This document shows, one piece after another, positions 43,220 to 52,524 of a stretch of DNA of 64,000 nt. Numbering within the stretch: the first letter of the stretch is position 1; every line of letters begins with the position of its first letter. Source of the DNA: Acidobacteriaceae bacterium (GTDB taxonomy: Bacteria; Acidobacteriota; Terriglobia; Terriglobales; Acidobacteriaceae); assembly GCA_030037545.1 (NCBI GenBank), contig JASHRF010000101.1:1-64000 (forward strand). Reading direction: 5' to 3'. The translations under genes and the position numbers were made by a program. The notes under the pieces are model-generated. The model saw only the letters and a list, made by a program, of their open reading frames with translations, was not told the origin of the DNA and searched no databases.

Positions 43220-44506
43220 GTGCGAAGTAGTCTATCTTTCGCTCTTTTGATGGCCGGCGTCGTAGTTGTTGCGGGCTGCGGCAGCAGTTCCAGCAAGCCC
43301 TCCAGCGGTACGACAACCATCAGCACCGGCGGCGCCAATGTTCTGCCCATCGCCGTGAACGGCGGATCGACCGGATACGTAGACGCCGCCTTTGCCAGCG
43401 CCACCATCTGCGCACCGGGAAGCACAACCGATTGCGTTACCATCGACAATCTTCTGGTCGATACCGGTTCGTATGGATTGCGTGTGTTCCAGTCGGAGGT
43501 TTCCTCGCTCAACCTGCCGGTGCTCAACGCCTCCAATGGGTCCCCTGCTTACAATTGCGCGTACTTTGCCGACGGCTCCTACATGTGGGGTACCGTCGGG
43601 CAGGCCGACGTATCTCTTGGCAGCGAAACTGCCGCTAACCTGCCCATTCAGGTCATCAGCGACAGTAGCAGCGGTGTTCCCAGCTCCTGCTCGGAGGGCG
43701 GCACAAATGTCAGCACGGCGGGGTCGCTGGGCGCCAACGGCATTCTAGGCGTGGGTCTGGAGCCCACCGACTGCGAGCTTCAGGGCGTTAACTACTGCAC
43801 GCTCACCTCCGGCCTGCCCAGCCCGGAAGAGCCCATCTACTACACCTGCTCAGGCAGTTCCTGCTCTATGGCCTTTGTGGCGGCGGGCAACCAGGTCGCC
43901 AATCCTGTGGCGCTCTTCCCCACCGATAACAATGGCGTGATTGTCGAGTTGCCGGCAGTCTCGGGCGCCGCGGCATCGGTCAGCGGCTCGCTGGTCTTTG
44001 GCATCGGTACAGAGAGCAATAATCAGCTCCCCTCAAGCGCCACCGTCTTCACGCTCTCCTGCGATCTCACTTTCACCACCGTCTTCGATGGCCAGACTCT
44101 CGGTCCCACGGTCTCCAGCACCAGCTGCGGAGGCGGGAGTTTTATCGACAGTGGCTCGAACGGCCTCTTTTTTCCCGACGCGAGTATACCTGTCTGCTCG
44201 TCGAACCCCTCGAGCGATTTCTACGACTGGTACTGTCCGTCTTCAACCGAGTCCCTGACGGCGACCAATGAAGGGGAAAACGGCACATCACTGGCCACTC
44301 CGTTCAACGTAGCCAATGCGGAGACGCTCCTTAATAGTGCGGCGCCCGCGTCCGACAACGCCCTGAGCGGGCTGGCCGGCCTCCAACCTTCGGGTTACGG
44401 CTTCGACTGGGGCCTGCCATTCTTCTTCGGTAACAACGTCTACAGCTCCATCGACGGCCAGGCTATGCCCAGCGGCGCTCCGGCGGCGCCCTGGTGGGCT
44501 TACTGA
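43220..44506 (+). CDS. DUF3443 lipoprotein with paired aspartic-protease-like motifs
   Basis: 428 residues from GTG 43220 (GGAG 5 bases upstream). Lipoprotein signal with lipobox VAGC (Cys20), then a Ser-rich linker. A DUF3443-type beta-rich body contains LLVDTGSYGLRVF (Asp81) and FIDSGSNGLFFP (Asp310): two D-T/S-G motifs in the two halves, as in bilobal pepsin-like aspartic proteases. Many cysteines suggest disulfides. It is the second gene of a two-gene unit with DUF2844. Proteolysis is a plausible but untested role. Confidence 0.8.
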   Translation: MRSSLSFALLMAGVVVVAGCGSSSSKPSSGTTTISTGGANVLPIAVNGGSTGYVDAAFASATICAPGSTTDCVTIDNLLVDTGSYGLRVFQSEVSSLNLPVLNASNGSPAYNCAYFADGSYMWGTVGQADVSLGSETAANLPIQVISDSSSGVPSSCSEGGTNVSTAGSLGANGILGVGLEPTDCELQGVNYCTLTSGLPSPEEPIYYTCSGSSCSMAFVAAGNQVANPVALFPTDNNGVIVELPAVSGAAASVSGSLVFGIGTESNNQLPSSATVFTLSCDLTFTTVFDGQTLGPTVSSTSCGGGSFIDSGSNGLFFPDASIPVCSSNPSSDFYDWYCPSSTESLTATNEGENGTSLATPFNVANAETLLNSAAPASDNALSGLAGLQPSGYGFDWGLPFFFGNNVYSSIDGQAMPSGAPAAPWWAY

Positions 44507-44565
44507 GCGCGGGGCGCTGGTTGCGGTCCTTGTCGAAAAATACCTGACCACCTGGAGATGCACTT

Positions 44566-44688
44566 TAGAAGTGGTTTCATCACCCGTCTGTAATCGTCCT
44601 CAGAGGCTAAAGCCCCACGTTTTTGGGGAAGCTGATTGGCACGGCTGAAGCCGTGCCCTTTCAAAACAGGGTTATGAACCAGCTTCTA
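44566..44688. repeat. 123-bp palindromic element, copy B
   Basis: Ends TAGAAGTGGTTTCAT (44566-44580) and ATGAACCAGCTTCTA (44674-44688) are imperfect inverted repeats with TA tips. The interior has CTAAAGCCCC, TTTTTGGGG, GGCACGGC-TGAA-GCCGTGCC and CCCTTTCAAAACAGGG, matching copy A at 33123-33246 almost base for base. It lies across the 3' end of a truncated gene on the - strand. Confidence 0.78.
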
Positions 44689-44843
44689 GATTCGTGCGAG
44701 CCCAGGTCCCAAAACCGGGATCTCCACCCCGCAGACGAAGACGTTGTCTCCGGCTCCAGCGCGGCCAGCAGCCGCTCGGCCTCGCCGGCCGTGATCTTAC
44801 CCGCGGCCAGCATTTCCAGAATTTGACGGCGATTCTCGTTCAT
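44661..44843 (-). pseudogene. Truncated YvlB/SHOCT-type N-terminal domain interrupted by element B
   Basis: 60 codons with a good ribosome site (GGAGG upstream of ATG 44843). The first 30 residues, MNENRRQILEMLAAGKITAGEAERLLAALE, split as MNENRRQILEMLAAGK and ITAGEAERLLAALE, match the helical N-terminal domain of YvlB/DUF4097-type proteins. The frame then runs into repeat copy B and stops inside it. The expected adhesin-like beta domain is missing, so the element or a linked deletion removed the rest. Confidence 0.65.
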
Positions 44844-44981
44844 TTCCCCGCCTCCGCTCGGTTCGGATCGAACGGTTACAGAATGCGAGCCAGCACCTTG
44901 CTGCCATGCGTGCTGACATGGACATGGGTTCCCGGCAGGCTGCAGAGACCGAGGCTAACCGAGGGCTGTGGAGACAACCGG

Positions 44982-47900
44982 CTACGGCACGGTAAACGGG
45001 CGCAGCCCATCCGACGGGAAGAGGCCGGTGGGAGCGGCGGCCGTCGACGGCTGTTCGCGGAAGGTATAGCGGACAAAGAAACCGACCGAAGCAAAGTTGT
45101 AATTGCGGCTGTCGTTGGCTTCGAAATAGTTTCCGATAAACCAGTGGTCGCCGATCTGGTAAGCCAACTGTTGGCGCAAATCGTAATTCACGTAGACATC
45201 GGTCAGGGCCGGAATCATGGGGTTGCCGTTGCCGGTCTCAATCGACTTTTGCGCTGCCAGCGGCCAGAGCGGGGTCTCATCCTGCTGGAAAGCCTGCACG
45301 CCCAGGGCGCCCATGATGTTGTAATGCCAGTGCCCGTCGTAGTGACCCTGCCAGGTGAATGGAACGTTGGCCAGGAAATAGGCCTGGGGGCTGAAGTATC
45401 CGCCCATGCCGAGGGTGAAGGCGTTCTGGTTGTTGGAGTAGTGCATGGCGAAAAAATTCGTGCCGATGTTGAGCGCGCCGTACTCGGGCGTAGCGAAGAC
45501 ACGCCAGTAAGCGCCGCCGGTACCGTCGATGCGCGTGTTCTTCTCAACGTTATAGCCGGTGAGATACTGGCCGCCCGCGGAAAAGTAGTATCCGGACTGC
45601 GCATCGCTGCGGCCGAACTGCACTTCACCGCCGTTGTGAACAACTCCGCCCCAGATCTGCCCCTCGGTGCCCAGGGTGGTTCCCTGGGGATCGCGCAGGC
45701 CCGAATACGAAAGCTGAGAGTCCGTTTGGGGATCGCGCACGAAGGTGAAGGTGAAAGGTCCGTTGCCCGGCCTCCAGAAGGCGCGAGCGGTGAAAGTGGA
45801 GACCAGAAAGCCCCAGGGGGTGTAACCGGCGGCGATGGCAAAGTGCGGAAACGCCAACTGCACTTCCCCGCCAAGGCCGGCCGCGTTTTGTTGCGGTGGA
45901 GGGTTGGGGTCGGCGGTGGTGCCCGGCAGATAGGTGCCGATGGGCTCCTCAATAGGCGTGGGTGCGGCCGCTGCGCCGGGCGAGGACGTTGTGATCACGC
46001 TAATGGTGGCGTTGCCGTTGGCCTGGCCGGAATCGAGAAAAACCGGTTTGCCGATCACCGTCAGGCGGGCATGAAAGCCAAGCGGGGTGGACGCTTCAAA
46101 GGGAGCTTCGAACGCGGCGAGCTGGTCGTAACCGGGATTACCTTGGCGGTAGTTGAGCACGGTAGTACCGCCGAGCCAGCCGCTATAGCCGCTCTCGATC
46201 GCCTGCAACTGCATCTCGGCCTGATCGCGCGGGCTCAGAGGCGGCCCTGCTCTCTGCGTGCGCACCCAGGGACCGCTCAACGGCGGGAGATTGCGTTGTT
46301 CCAGTTCCTGATCGCTAAGTCCGGCTCCCGTTTCCGCGGAAGGATATTGAGGCGGTGGAGGGGCCGATGGCGCAGGAGCGGTTGATTCGGGAGGAGGATT
46401 TTCCTGGGGCGGGGTCTGGAGGGGCTGTGCGTTCTGCTGGATGGGAACAGTGCCCAGCGTTTGCTGATTTTGCGTCTTCTTGCGGCGCTTGCGGCGCTTT
46501 GTAGTGGCAGGCGGCGGTGTTGCAGGCTGCTGTGGCTGACTCGCCGTTTGCCTGGGCGCGGAGTAGGCTCCCGTCGCCGCTTCCTGCGCCGACGGCGTGT
46601 ATTGCGCCATGGTGTACTGTTCACCGGCGTCAGGCGTCGCGCCTGACTGGGGCGCATTCTCCGCGGTTGATATCGGTTTCACCGGCGCATTGGGCAAGTT
46701 ATGGATGACCGAGGCCGAGCCCTGGGTAAGCTGCGCGTCGGTCTGCTCCGCGAACTGCGCTTGCGCCTGGGCGGCCTGGGCGTCCATGGGTTGGGATTCG
46801 ATGCGGAGGTTGGCCGCCGGGGTTTCGGCCGCGGCGCTCAGCGCCGGGCGAACGATGGGCGGCTGCTCCGCAGTCTGCGCTGTGTTCCGCGGCGGTTCGT
46901 TGGGGGACTGGTCGGGGCCAGTAACTTCAACATTGGCCTGAGAAGGCGGCAAGTCGACCCGGCCCATATAGGGTTGAAGTGAGTTGCCGTCGACCTGCGG
47001 CGCAAAAATCGGCTGCGCGGGCGCCGGTTGCGTGCTCCCTTGCCCATCGGCAGGCGCGTAGGCCGGAGCAGACTGCGGCAGCGGCAGGGGTTCAGCCGTC
47101 GGCTGCGTGTAGGAAGTAACAGGCGGCTGTAAGGTTGCGGGATCCGGGCTGGGCTGCCGTGCGGCGGGTTGCTGCTCGGCGGGCTGCGGTTGCCAGGCAG
47201 GCAGCGGTGCCTGGTCGGATGGGCTGGACTGTGGATCGAGGCGCGGGTCGAGAAGTTTCTTGCTATCGCCAGGCTCGGGAGTCCGGTATGATCCCGGCGC
47301 GGGTTTCAGCACGCTGGGCAGCGGCTCGATGGCCGAACCGGGCGGCATGGCGGCCAGCGCTGCGCGCCAGAAGTCGGCGGCCCGTTGGCTGTTGCCGCGC
47401 GCCTGCTCGAAGCGAGCGGCGAGGCCCAGCACCTGGGGGTCGTTGGGATACCTGGACAGCGCCACCCGCAGCCAGCTCTCGGCCTGCGCCATGTCGCCAG
47501 CTCCCATGGCTGCCGAGATGGCGCCGTCGAAGTCGCCGGGACTGGCATCGCCCAGGGGGATGGTCTTGAACAGCGCCAGCGCATCGGCGGCGCGGCCGAC
47601 GCGCGCATAGGCCGCGGCCACGGCGCGGCGCACCGTCATATTATTGGGATAATCCTGGGAAGCGGCCTCAAGGATTTCGACCCCGCGTATCATGTTGCCG
47701 CGATCCATGGCTTCGGACGCGCGGCGCACGGCCCAACTAGCCCACAGGTTCTGGAGGTCCGCACGTTGCGCCGCGGTAAGATCGGCGCGCGCGTCCAAGC
47801 TCATCAGCACCGGGTAGAGCGCCGCAGCGTCGTGCAGGTTATACAGCAACCACGCATGTTGAATCTCAAGGCCGGCGGGAGCGTTGGAGCGGTGCAGCAG

Positions 47901-50900
47901 GTAGTAATTCTCCACGCGATTCAAGTAGGCCTGGGCGCGCGCCGTATCGCCCACGGCAAGGTAGAGGCTGGCGATTCCCTGCACGAACTCGATGTCCGCT
48001 TCAAGCTGGTTGCGCACATCGGGCGGAATTTTGTTGAGCTCGCCCAGCGCCTCGGCGTTGCGTCCCGTGGCCATGAGCGAGAAGATGAGACCCTTATAGG
48101 CATCGGAAGCCAGCGAGTGAGCCGGATTGGCCTGAAGGGGAAGGTTCGGAACGCTCACGGAAATCTGCGGTGCCGTGACCAGGGACTGGCTGCCCATCTG
48201 CGCGGCTCCCGTACCTCCGCTTGAAACGGGGGCCGGCGTGGCAACGAGCAGCGGCGCCTGCAACTCTCCATTGGGTATGGGGACAATGGGCGGACTCTGA
48301 CCGGACGCGGGCGCAGGCTGCAGGTTCGAGGCCGGATTGTTGAGCACAGGCGCGGAACTCTGCGGCGACGGTTCGGACTGCGGCGGCAGGACCACGGGCG
48401 CGGTTCCGTTGTAGGGATCCACGCCGTAGGCCGGCAATGACGGCAACGTGGTGGTTTTCTCAAACGGCTCGTTGTCCGGATTCAACAGCCGCTGGAGATC
48501 GGCCGCCGTAACCGCCTTGTGCGGCCGAGTGTCTTCCTCGGGATAGACCATCAGATGGGCAAGGCGATCGACGGGCGAAGTGCGGGGCATAGCGGCGAGT
48601 GAAGCGCGGTAGTAGTCGGCGGCGCGCTCGTTGTCGCCGCGTGCCTGCTCGTACTGCGCGGCCATGGTCAGGATGGCGGGATCGCGCGGATAGCGGTCGA
48701 GCGCCTGGCGCAGCCAGATTTCGGCCTGAGTCTTGTCGTTAGCTGCCAGCGCGGAGCCGATCGCTCCCTGAAAATCGCCGGAGCTCGCATCCTGCATGGG
48801 GATGGCCTTGAAAATGGCGAGCGCTTCCTTGCCGCGGCCCAGACGCGCGTAGCCGCCGGCCACGGCTTTCTGCACGGCAAGATTGTTGGGGAAGGCGAGG
48901 CGGGCGGCGTCGAGAATATCGATGGCGCGACGGTAATTTCCATTGTCGAGCGCCATTGCGGCGCGGCGCACGCTCCAGTTGGCCCAGATGTCCTGCACTT
49001 GCTCACGCTGCGCGAGGGTAAGATCGGCGCGGCCGCCCAGCCGCATCAGGCTGGGATAGAGGGCGCGATCGTCGCCGAGGTTGTAGAGCAGCCACGCATT
49101 CTCGATATCGATGCCGGCCGGGGGCTGCCGATGGAGGCGCGCGTAGTGATCTTCGACCAGCTTCATGTACTGGAAGGCGCGAGGCATGTCGGCGACGGCC
49201 GCATAGAGGCCAGCCTCGGTCTGCACGAACTCGATGTTCGACTCGAGCTGCTTGCGCACGCCGGCGGGAATCTGCGCCAGCTCCTGGATGGCCTGGGTGT
49301 TGCGGCTGGTGGACTGCAACGCGGAAATCAGCCCCTGCCAGGCCTTGGCGTTATCGGGATTCGCGACAAGGATCTGATGGTAGATGGCGTAGGCGCGGTC
49401 CGGATCGTTGCGCAGCAGGTCGATGTCCGCAATTTGCAACTGGAGATCGATACCTGGCTGGGCGCCCTTGGCGACGGTCAGCCTGGCTGCGCGCTCCAGA
49501 AATCCCTGGGCAACTTCGAACTGGTTGGCCTGCTGGTAGATCGCGCCCAGCATGGACAGGAAGCCGGGATCGGTGAGCGCCGATTCATACGTGGCGGCAG
49601 GCATCCTCTGCACGTCATCGATGGCCTGCGTATCCTGGCCCAGGTTGTGATGCGCGGTGACCAGTCCTTCCCACGCAGCCAGGTTGCCGGGGTCCTGGTG
49701 CAGCACCTGCACGTAAAGGTCCGCGGCTTCGTTGTAGCGCCTGGCCTCGAGCAGGATGCCGGCGTACTGGAGCCTGGTGTCAAGCTGCAGAGTGCTGCCG
49801 TTGCCGGGGAATGGAAGCGCCAGCGCCTGGGCCAGAACCCGCTGCGCCTCATCGTTGCGGCCCTCATCCTGATCAATGCCGGCCAGGGCGCGCAGGTAAT
49901 CCGGATCCCTGGCCATGGCCGCGCGCACCGGCGCCGGGAAGCGCGCCATGGTGGCCAGAGCTTTCTGTTCCTGGTTATCGCGCGCGTACGCCAGGAACAA
50001 TCCGCGCCAGCCGTCGGCATCGTCTGGCCGTACCTGGATGAGCTGCTCGTAGACGCCCGCGGCTTGCGCGTCATGCTGCTCCTTGACGAGCAGTCCGGCC
50101 AGCCCGTTGAGCGCTTCGGGGCTGCGCGGATTCATGACCAGCGCTTCGCGGAATTTGGCCTCGGCCACGTCAAGCTGGTTGTTGGCGAAAGCCTGCGTGG
50201 CCTCGCTCATGGTGTACCAGAAACGCGAACCGGCCAGCGCATTTTCAACGATGCGCACCTTGTAGCCGTCGGCTTCGGCCTGCTCAAGGTAGCTGATGGC
50301 GGCGCCGAAGTTCTGCTGCTGCATGCGCAGGAATCCCATGCCGGCCACAACGCGGCCATTGGAGGGTTCTTTGGCCAGCAACGCATCGAAGCGCTTTTCC
50401 GCTTCGTCGAGGCGATGCTCATTGAGAGCCGCGAAGGCCGCGCGCTCCTCCGGCGTGCGCGCAATCCCGGAGCTCATCTGCGCCGCTTTGGCCTCTTCTT
50501 GTTTGAGATCGCGGGCAACCTCCATGTCTTGCGGATGAGCCTTCAGATACTGGCGCAGCTCCGCGGCGGAAGCAGGATTGGCCGCATTCCATATCAGCGC
50601 CTGACGCAGCGCGCCCTGTGCAGTGGGATCCTGCGGATGCGCCTCGAGAATGCGAATTCCCTCGGAGCGCGTGCGTGCGTCGTAGGTGAGCATAGTGCCC
50701 AGCGCAATGGCAAACTGCGGATCGCCGGGATTCTGCTGGGCCAGCGCGCGCATTCCGGCAACGGCCGCCTCTTTTCCGTTGGGGGTTGCGTAGAGCGTCT
50801 GGTAATAGGCCAGCGCAATCGGACCGTTGGGAGGTTGATCTCCATAGATCTGACGGTAGATGCGCATGGCATCTTCGGGTTTGCCCTGCTTTGCCAGCTC

Positions 50901-51290
50901 GCCCGCCTGGCGCAGTTGCTCGCTCTCTGTGGCGGAGCTGCTCATGGCCTCGATGCGCGCGATATTCGGATCGTTGGGATTCACGGCGCGTAACTGGTCG
51001 AGCGCATCCTGGGCCTTCGAGCCGTTACCCATCAGCTTGTAGTCGCGCGCCAACCCGGCGAGCGCTGCGGCGTTGTTCGGCTCCGAGAGCAGGATCTGCT
51101 GCCAGAGCTGGACGGCCATATCCGGACGGCCACGGGCCTCGAGCGCCTTGGCCTTTTCCACCAGCACCGCGCGCGTGGCGGCGGCGGAATTTGCGGGTGG
51201 ATTGTTTTGCGCGAGACTCCACGCAGCCGCCAGTGACAGGCAGCTCAGAAGCAGCACACACCATCCCCGCGCTCCCCAGCCAGACTTCAT
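44982..51290 (-). CDS. bcsC: BcsC-like cellulose export protein (TPR scaffold plus outer-membrane barrel)
   Basis: 2102 residues from ATG 51290, whose ATGA overlaps the bcsZ stop; ATG 51302 is 4 codons earlier. Signal peptide (cleavage near WSLAQ), then ~19 or more TPR-type helical repeats (AAALAGLARDYKLMGNGSKA and on), two Pro/Gln/Ala-rich linkers, and a C-terminal BCSC_C beta-barrel from about residue 1690 (SGWLGGTTVLNYRQGNPGYD) to the end. E. coli BcsC is 1157 aa; the excess comes mainly from an internal ~265-residue TPR duplication (49355-48555 and 48105-47320) and the linkers. It should guide glucan through periplasm and outer membrane. Last gene of the operon. Confidence 0.9.
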   Translation of the reverse strand: MKSGWGARGWCVLLLSCLSLAAAWSLAQNNPPANSAAATRAVLVEKAKALEARGRPDMAVQLWQQILLSEPNNAAALAGLARDYKLMGNGSKAQDALDQLRAVNPNDPNIARIEAMSSSATESEQLRQAGELAKQGKPEDAMRIYRQIYGDQPPNGPIALAYYQTLYATPNGKEAAVAGMRALAQQNPGDPQFAIALGTMLTYDARTRSEGIRILEAHPQDPTAQGALRQALIWNAANPASAAELRQYLKAHPQDMEVARDLKQEEAKAAQMSSGIARTPEERAAFAALNEHRLDEAEKRFDALLAKEPSNGRVVAGMGFLRMQQQNFGAAISYLEQAEADGYKVRIVENALAGSRFWYTMSEATQAFANNQLDVAEAKFREALVMNPRSPEALNGLAGLLVKEQHDAQAAGVYEQLIQVRPDDADGWRGLFLAYARDNQEQKALATMARFPAPVRAAMARDPDYLRALAGIDQDEGRNDEAQRVLAQALALPFPGNGSTLQLDTRLQYAGILLEARRYNEAADLYVQVLHQDPGNLAAWEGLVTAHHNLGQDTQAIDDVQRMPAATYESALTDPGFLSMLGAIYQQANQFEVAQGFLERAARLTVAKGAQPGIDLQLQIADIDLLRNDPDRAYAIYHQILVANPDNAKAWQGLISALQSTSRNTQAIQELAQIPAGVRKQLESNIEFVQTEAGLYAAVADMPRAFQYMKLVEDHYARLHRQPPAGIDIENAWLLYNLGDDRALYPSLMRLGGRADLTLAQREQVQDIWANWSVRRAAMALDNGNYRRAIDILDAARLAFPNNLAVQKAVAGGYARLGRGKEALAIFKAIPMQDASSGDFQGAIGSALAANDKTQAEIWLRQALDRYPRDPAILTMAAQYEQARGDNERAADYYRASLAAMPRTSPVDRLAHLMVYPEEDTRPHKAVTAADLQRLLNPDNEPFEKTTTLPSLPAYGVDPYNGTAPVVLPPQSEPSPQSSAPVLNNPASNLQPAPASGQSPPIVPIPNGELQAPLLVATPAPVSSGGTGAAQMGSQSLVTAPQISVSVPNLPLQANPAHSLASDAYKGLIFSLMATGRNAEALGELNKIPPDVRNQLEADIEFVQGIASLYLAVGDTARAQAYLNRVENYYLLHRSNAPAGLEIQHAWLLYNLHDAAALYPVLMSLDARADLTAAQRADLQNLWASWAVRRASEAMDRGNMIRGVEILEAASQDYPNNMTVRRAVAAAYARVGRAADALALFKTIPLGDASPGDFDGAISAAMGAGDMAQAESWLRVALSRYPNDPQVLGLAARFEQARGNSQRAADFWRAALAAMPPGSAIEPLPSVLKPAPGSYRTPEPGDSKKLLDPRLDPQSSPSDQAPLPAWQPQPAEQQPAARQPSPDPATLQPPVTSYTQPTAEPLPLPQSAPAYAPADGQGSTQPAPAQPIFAPQVDGNSLQPYMGRVDLPPSQANVEVTGPDQSPNEPPRNTAQTAEQPPIVRPALSAAAETPAANLRIESQPMDAQAAQAQAQFAEQTDAQLTQGSASVIHNLPNAPVKPISTAENAPQSGATPDAGEQYTMAQYTPSAQEAATGAYSAPRQTASQPQQPATPPPATTKRRKRRKKTQNQQTLGTVPIQQNAQPLQTPPQENPPPESTAPAPSAPPPPQYPSAETGAGLSDQELEQRNLPPLSGPWVRTQRAGPPLSPRDQAEMQLQAIESGYSGWLGGTTVLNYRQGNPGYDQLAAFEAPFEASTPLGFHARLTVIGKPVFLDSGQANGNATISVITTSSPGAAAAPTPIEEPIGTYLPGTTADPNPPPQQNAAGLGGEVQLAFPHFAIAAGYTPWGFLVSTFTARAFWRPGNGPFTFTFVRDPQTDSQLSYSGLRDPQGTTLGTEGQIWGGVVHNGGEVQFGRSDAQSGYYFSAGGQYLTGYNVEKNTRIDGTGGAYWRVFATPEYGALNIGTNFFAMHYSNNQNAFTLGMGGYFSPQAYFLANVPFTWQGHYDGHWHYNIMGALGVQAFQQDETPLWPLAAQKSIETGNGNPMIPALTDVYVNYDLRQQLAYQIGDHWFIGNYFEANDSRNYNFASVGFFVRYTFREQPSTAAAPTGLFPSDGLRPFTVP

Positions 51291-52477
51291 CGGAGCTTCC
51301 ATTCTACGTTCAGTTCGCCCTCTGGGCCAAACTGAAAACGGCCATCCAAATAACCGGTGGAAAACAGGGCAAGATTCTGGTCGTAGTAGGCCAAATTTTT
51401 TCCATATAATCCCGAAACTTTGTCCCGCTCCCTGGCCATCCGAATCAATTGCTGCGCGCTTTCGCGCGACAAATCGGGAAACGCTCGCAGGTAGGGCAGC
51501 ACCGCCGCCGAAAATCCCACCGGGCCATCCTGCGCTACCGGAATGCCCTCTTCGCTCACTTTTTCCGGAGGAGCATCATGATTGGCGAGATAGGCAGCCA
51601 TGGCAGGAATGGCGTTGAGAATCCGGGCTCGCGTACCGTCGTCGGAGTCGATCATGCCGGCCCACAAGTAAACGCGGATGGCATCGTAGCTGCCGCCTGG
51701 CGCATCGGCGTCGGTGTTAGCAACGGCGCCAGTCTTGGCAGTGGGTTCGGGAGCCGGGTAAAATCCGTCGCCGGGCACGTAGTCAACCCAATCCATGGCG
51801 TAACCATGGCGAGCGCTCTGCTCCAGCAGGGTCGGGATTCGCACCGCAATCTGCACCCACGGGCCGGAGGGATCGACAGCGGCCAGACGATCGAAGAGGA
51901 ACACGGGCAGGTAGCTGGGATTCAGCGTCCAGTTGCTGCCGTGCTGGAATCCGGTAGGGCCGGGCAGGAGCATGGGGCCGAAACCGGGCAGGCTGGCGAC
52001 TTCGTTTTTGGCAATGAGGACCAGCATGGCCTGGCCCAATTGCGAATAGGGAGGAAATCTCCACAGCCGGCCCGCTTCCAAGAGCGTGTAGGCCGTCCAC
52101 ACATCGGCGTCCGCGGCCGAATTCGGATCGAGAATCTTCCATTGGCCGTCTTTGTCCTTGCCCCACAGCCAGGCCGGCAAATGGTTGTGCAAATCTCCGG
52201 AAGCCAGGTTGGTCTGGGTCCAGTTCAGCACCTGGTCGAAGGCATCGCGCTGGTTGGCGACCAGGGAAAAGAAAAGAGCGTAAGCCTGGCCTTCAGAAGT
52301 TGTGTGCTGGTCGCCCTGGGGATCGAAAACCCTTCCCTGCGCATCGATAAATCGCGCCTCGTAGGCATTCCACAGCGGCCACGCGCTCTGCCTGCATCCG
52401 CCGGACGCGCAGAAGACCAACAACAAGGGCAGAGCCAGATAGCAGCGCTTCCCCGGCCGGATGTTCAGAAAACCCAT
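51287..52477 (-). CDS. bcsZ: BcsZ-like GH8 endoglucanase
   Basis: 396 residues from ATG 52477; the frame is open further upstream but that part lies antiparallel inside bcsAB and has no family match. A signal segment ends near CASGGCRQ (Cys28; the lipobox is poor). GH8 motifs: TTSEGQAYALFF with the predicted acid Glu62, LPAWLWGKDKDGQWKILD, NSAADADVWTAYTLLEAGRLW with catalytic-region Asp123/Asp125, EVASLPGFGPMLLPGP and WTLNPSYLPVFLF. It cleaves beta-1,4-glucan in the periplasm and is needed for proper cellulose export. It overlaps bcsC by ATGA. Confidence 0.9.
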   Translation of the reverse strand: MGFLNIRPGKRCYLALPLLLVFCASGGCRQSAWPLWNAYEARFIDAQGRVFDPQGDQHTTSEGQAYALFFSLVANQRDAFDQVLNWTQTNLASGDLHNHLPAWLWGKDKDGQWKILDPNSAADADVWTAYTLLEAGRLWRFPPYSQLGQAMLVLIAKNEVASLPGFGPMLLPGPTGFQHGSNWTLNPSYLPVFLFDRLAAVDPSGPWVQIAVRIPTLLEQSARHGYAMDWVDYVPGDGFYPAPEPTAKTGAVANTDADAPGGSYDAIRVYLWAGMIDSDDGTRARILNAIPAMAAYLANHDAPPEKVSEEGIPVAQDGPVGFSAAVLPYLRAFPDLSRESAQQLIRMARERDKVSGLYGKNLAYYDQNLALFSTGYLDGRFQFGPEGELNVEWKLR

Positions 52478-52524
52478 TATGCAAATTCTCCAGCCCGGCT
52501 GGGGTGAGAACTGACAACTGCTTT

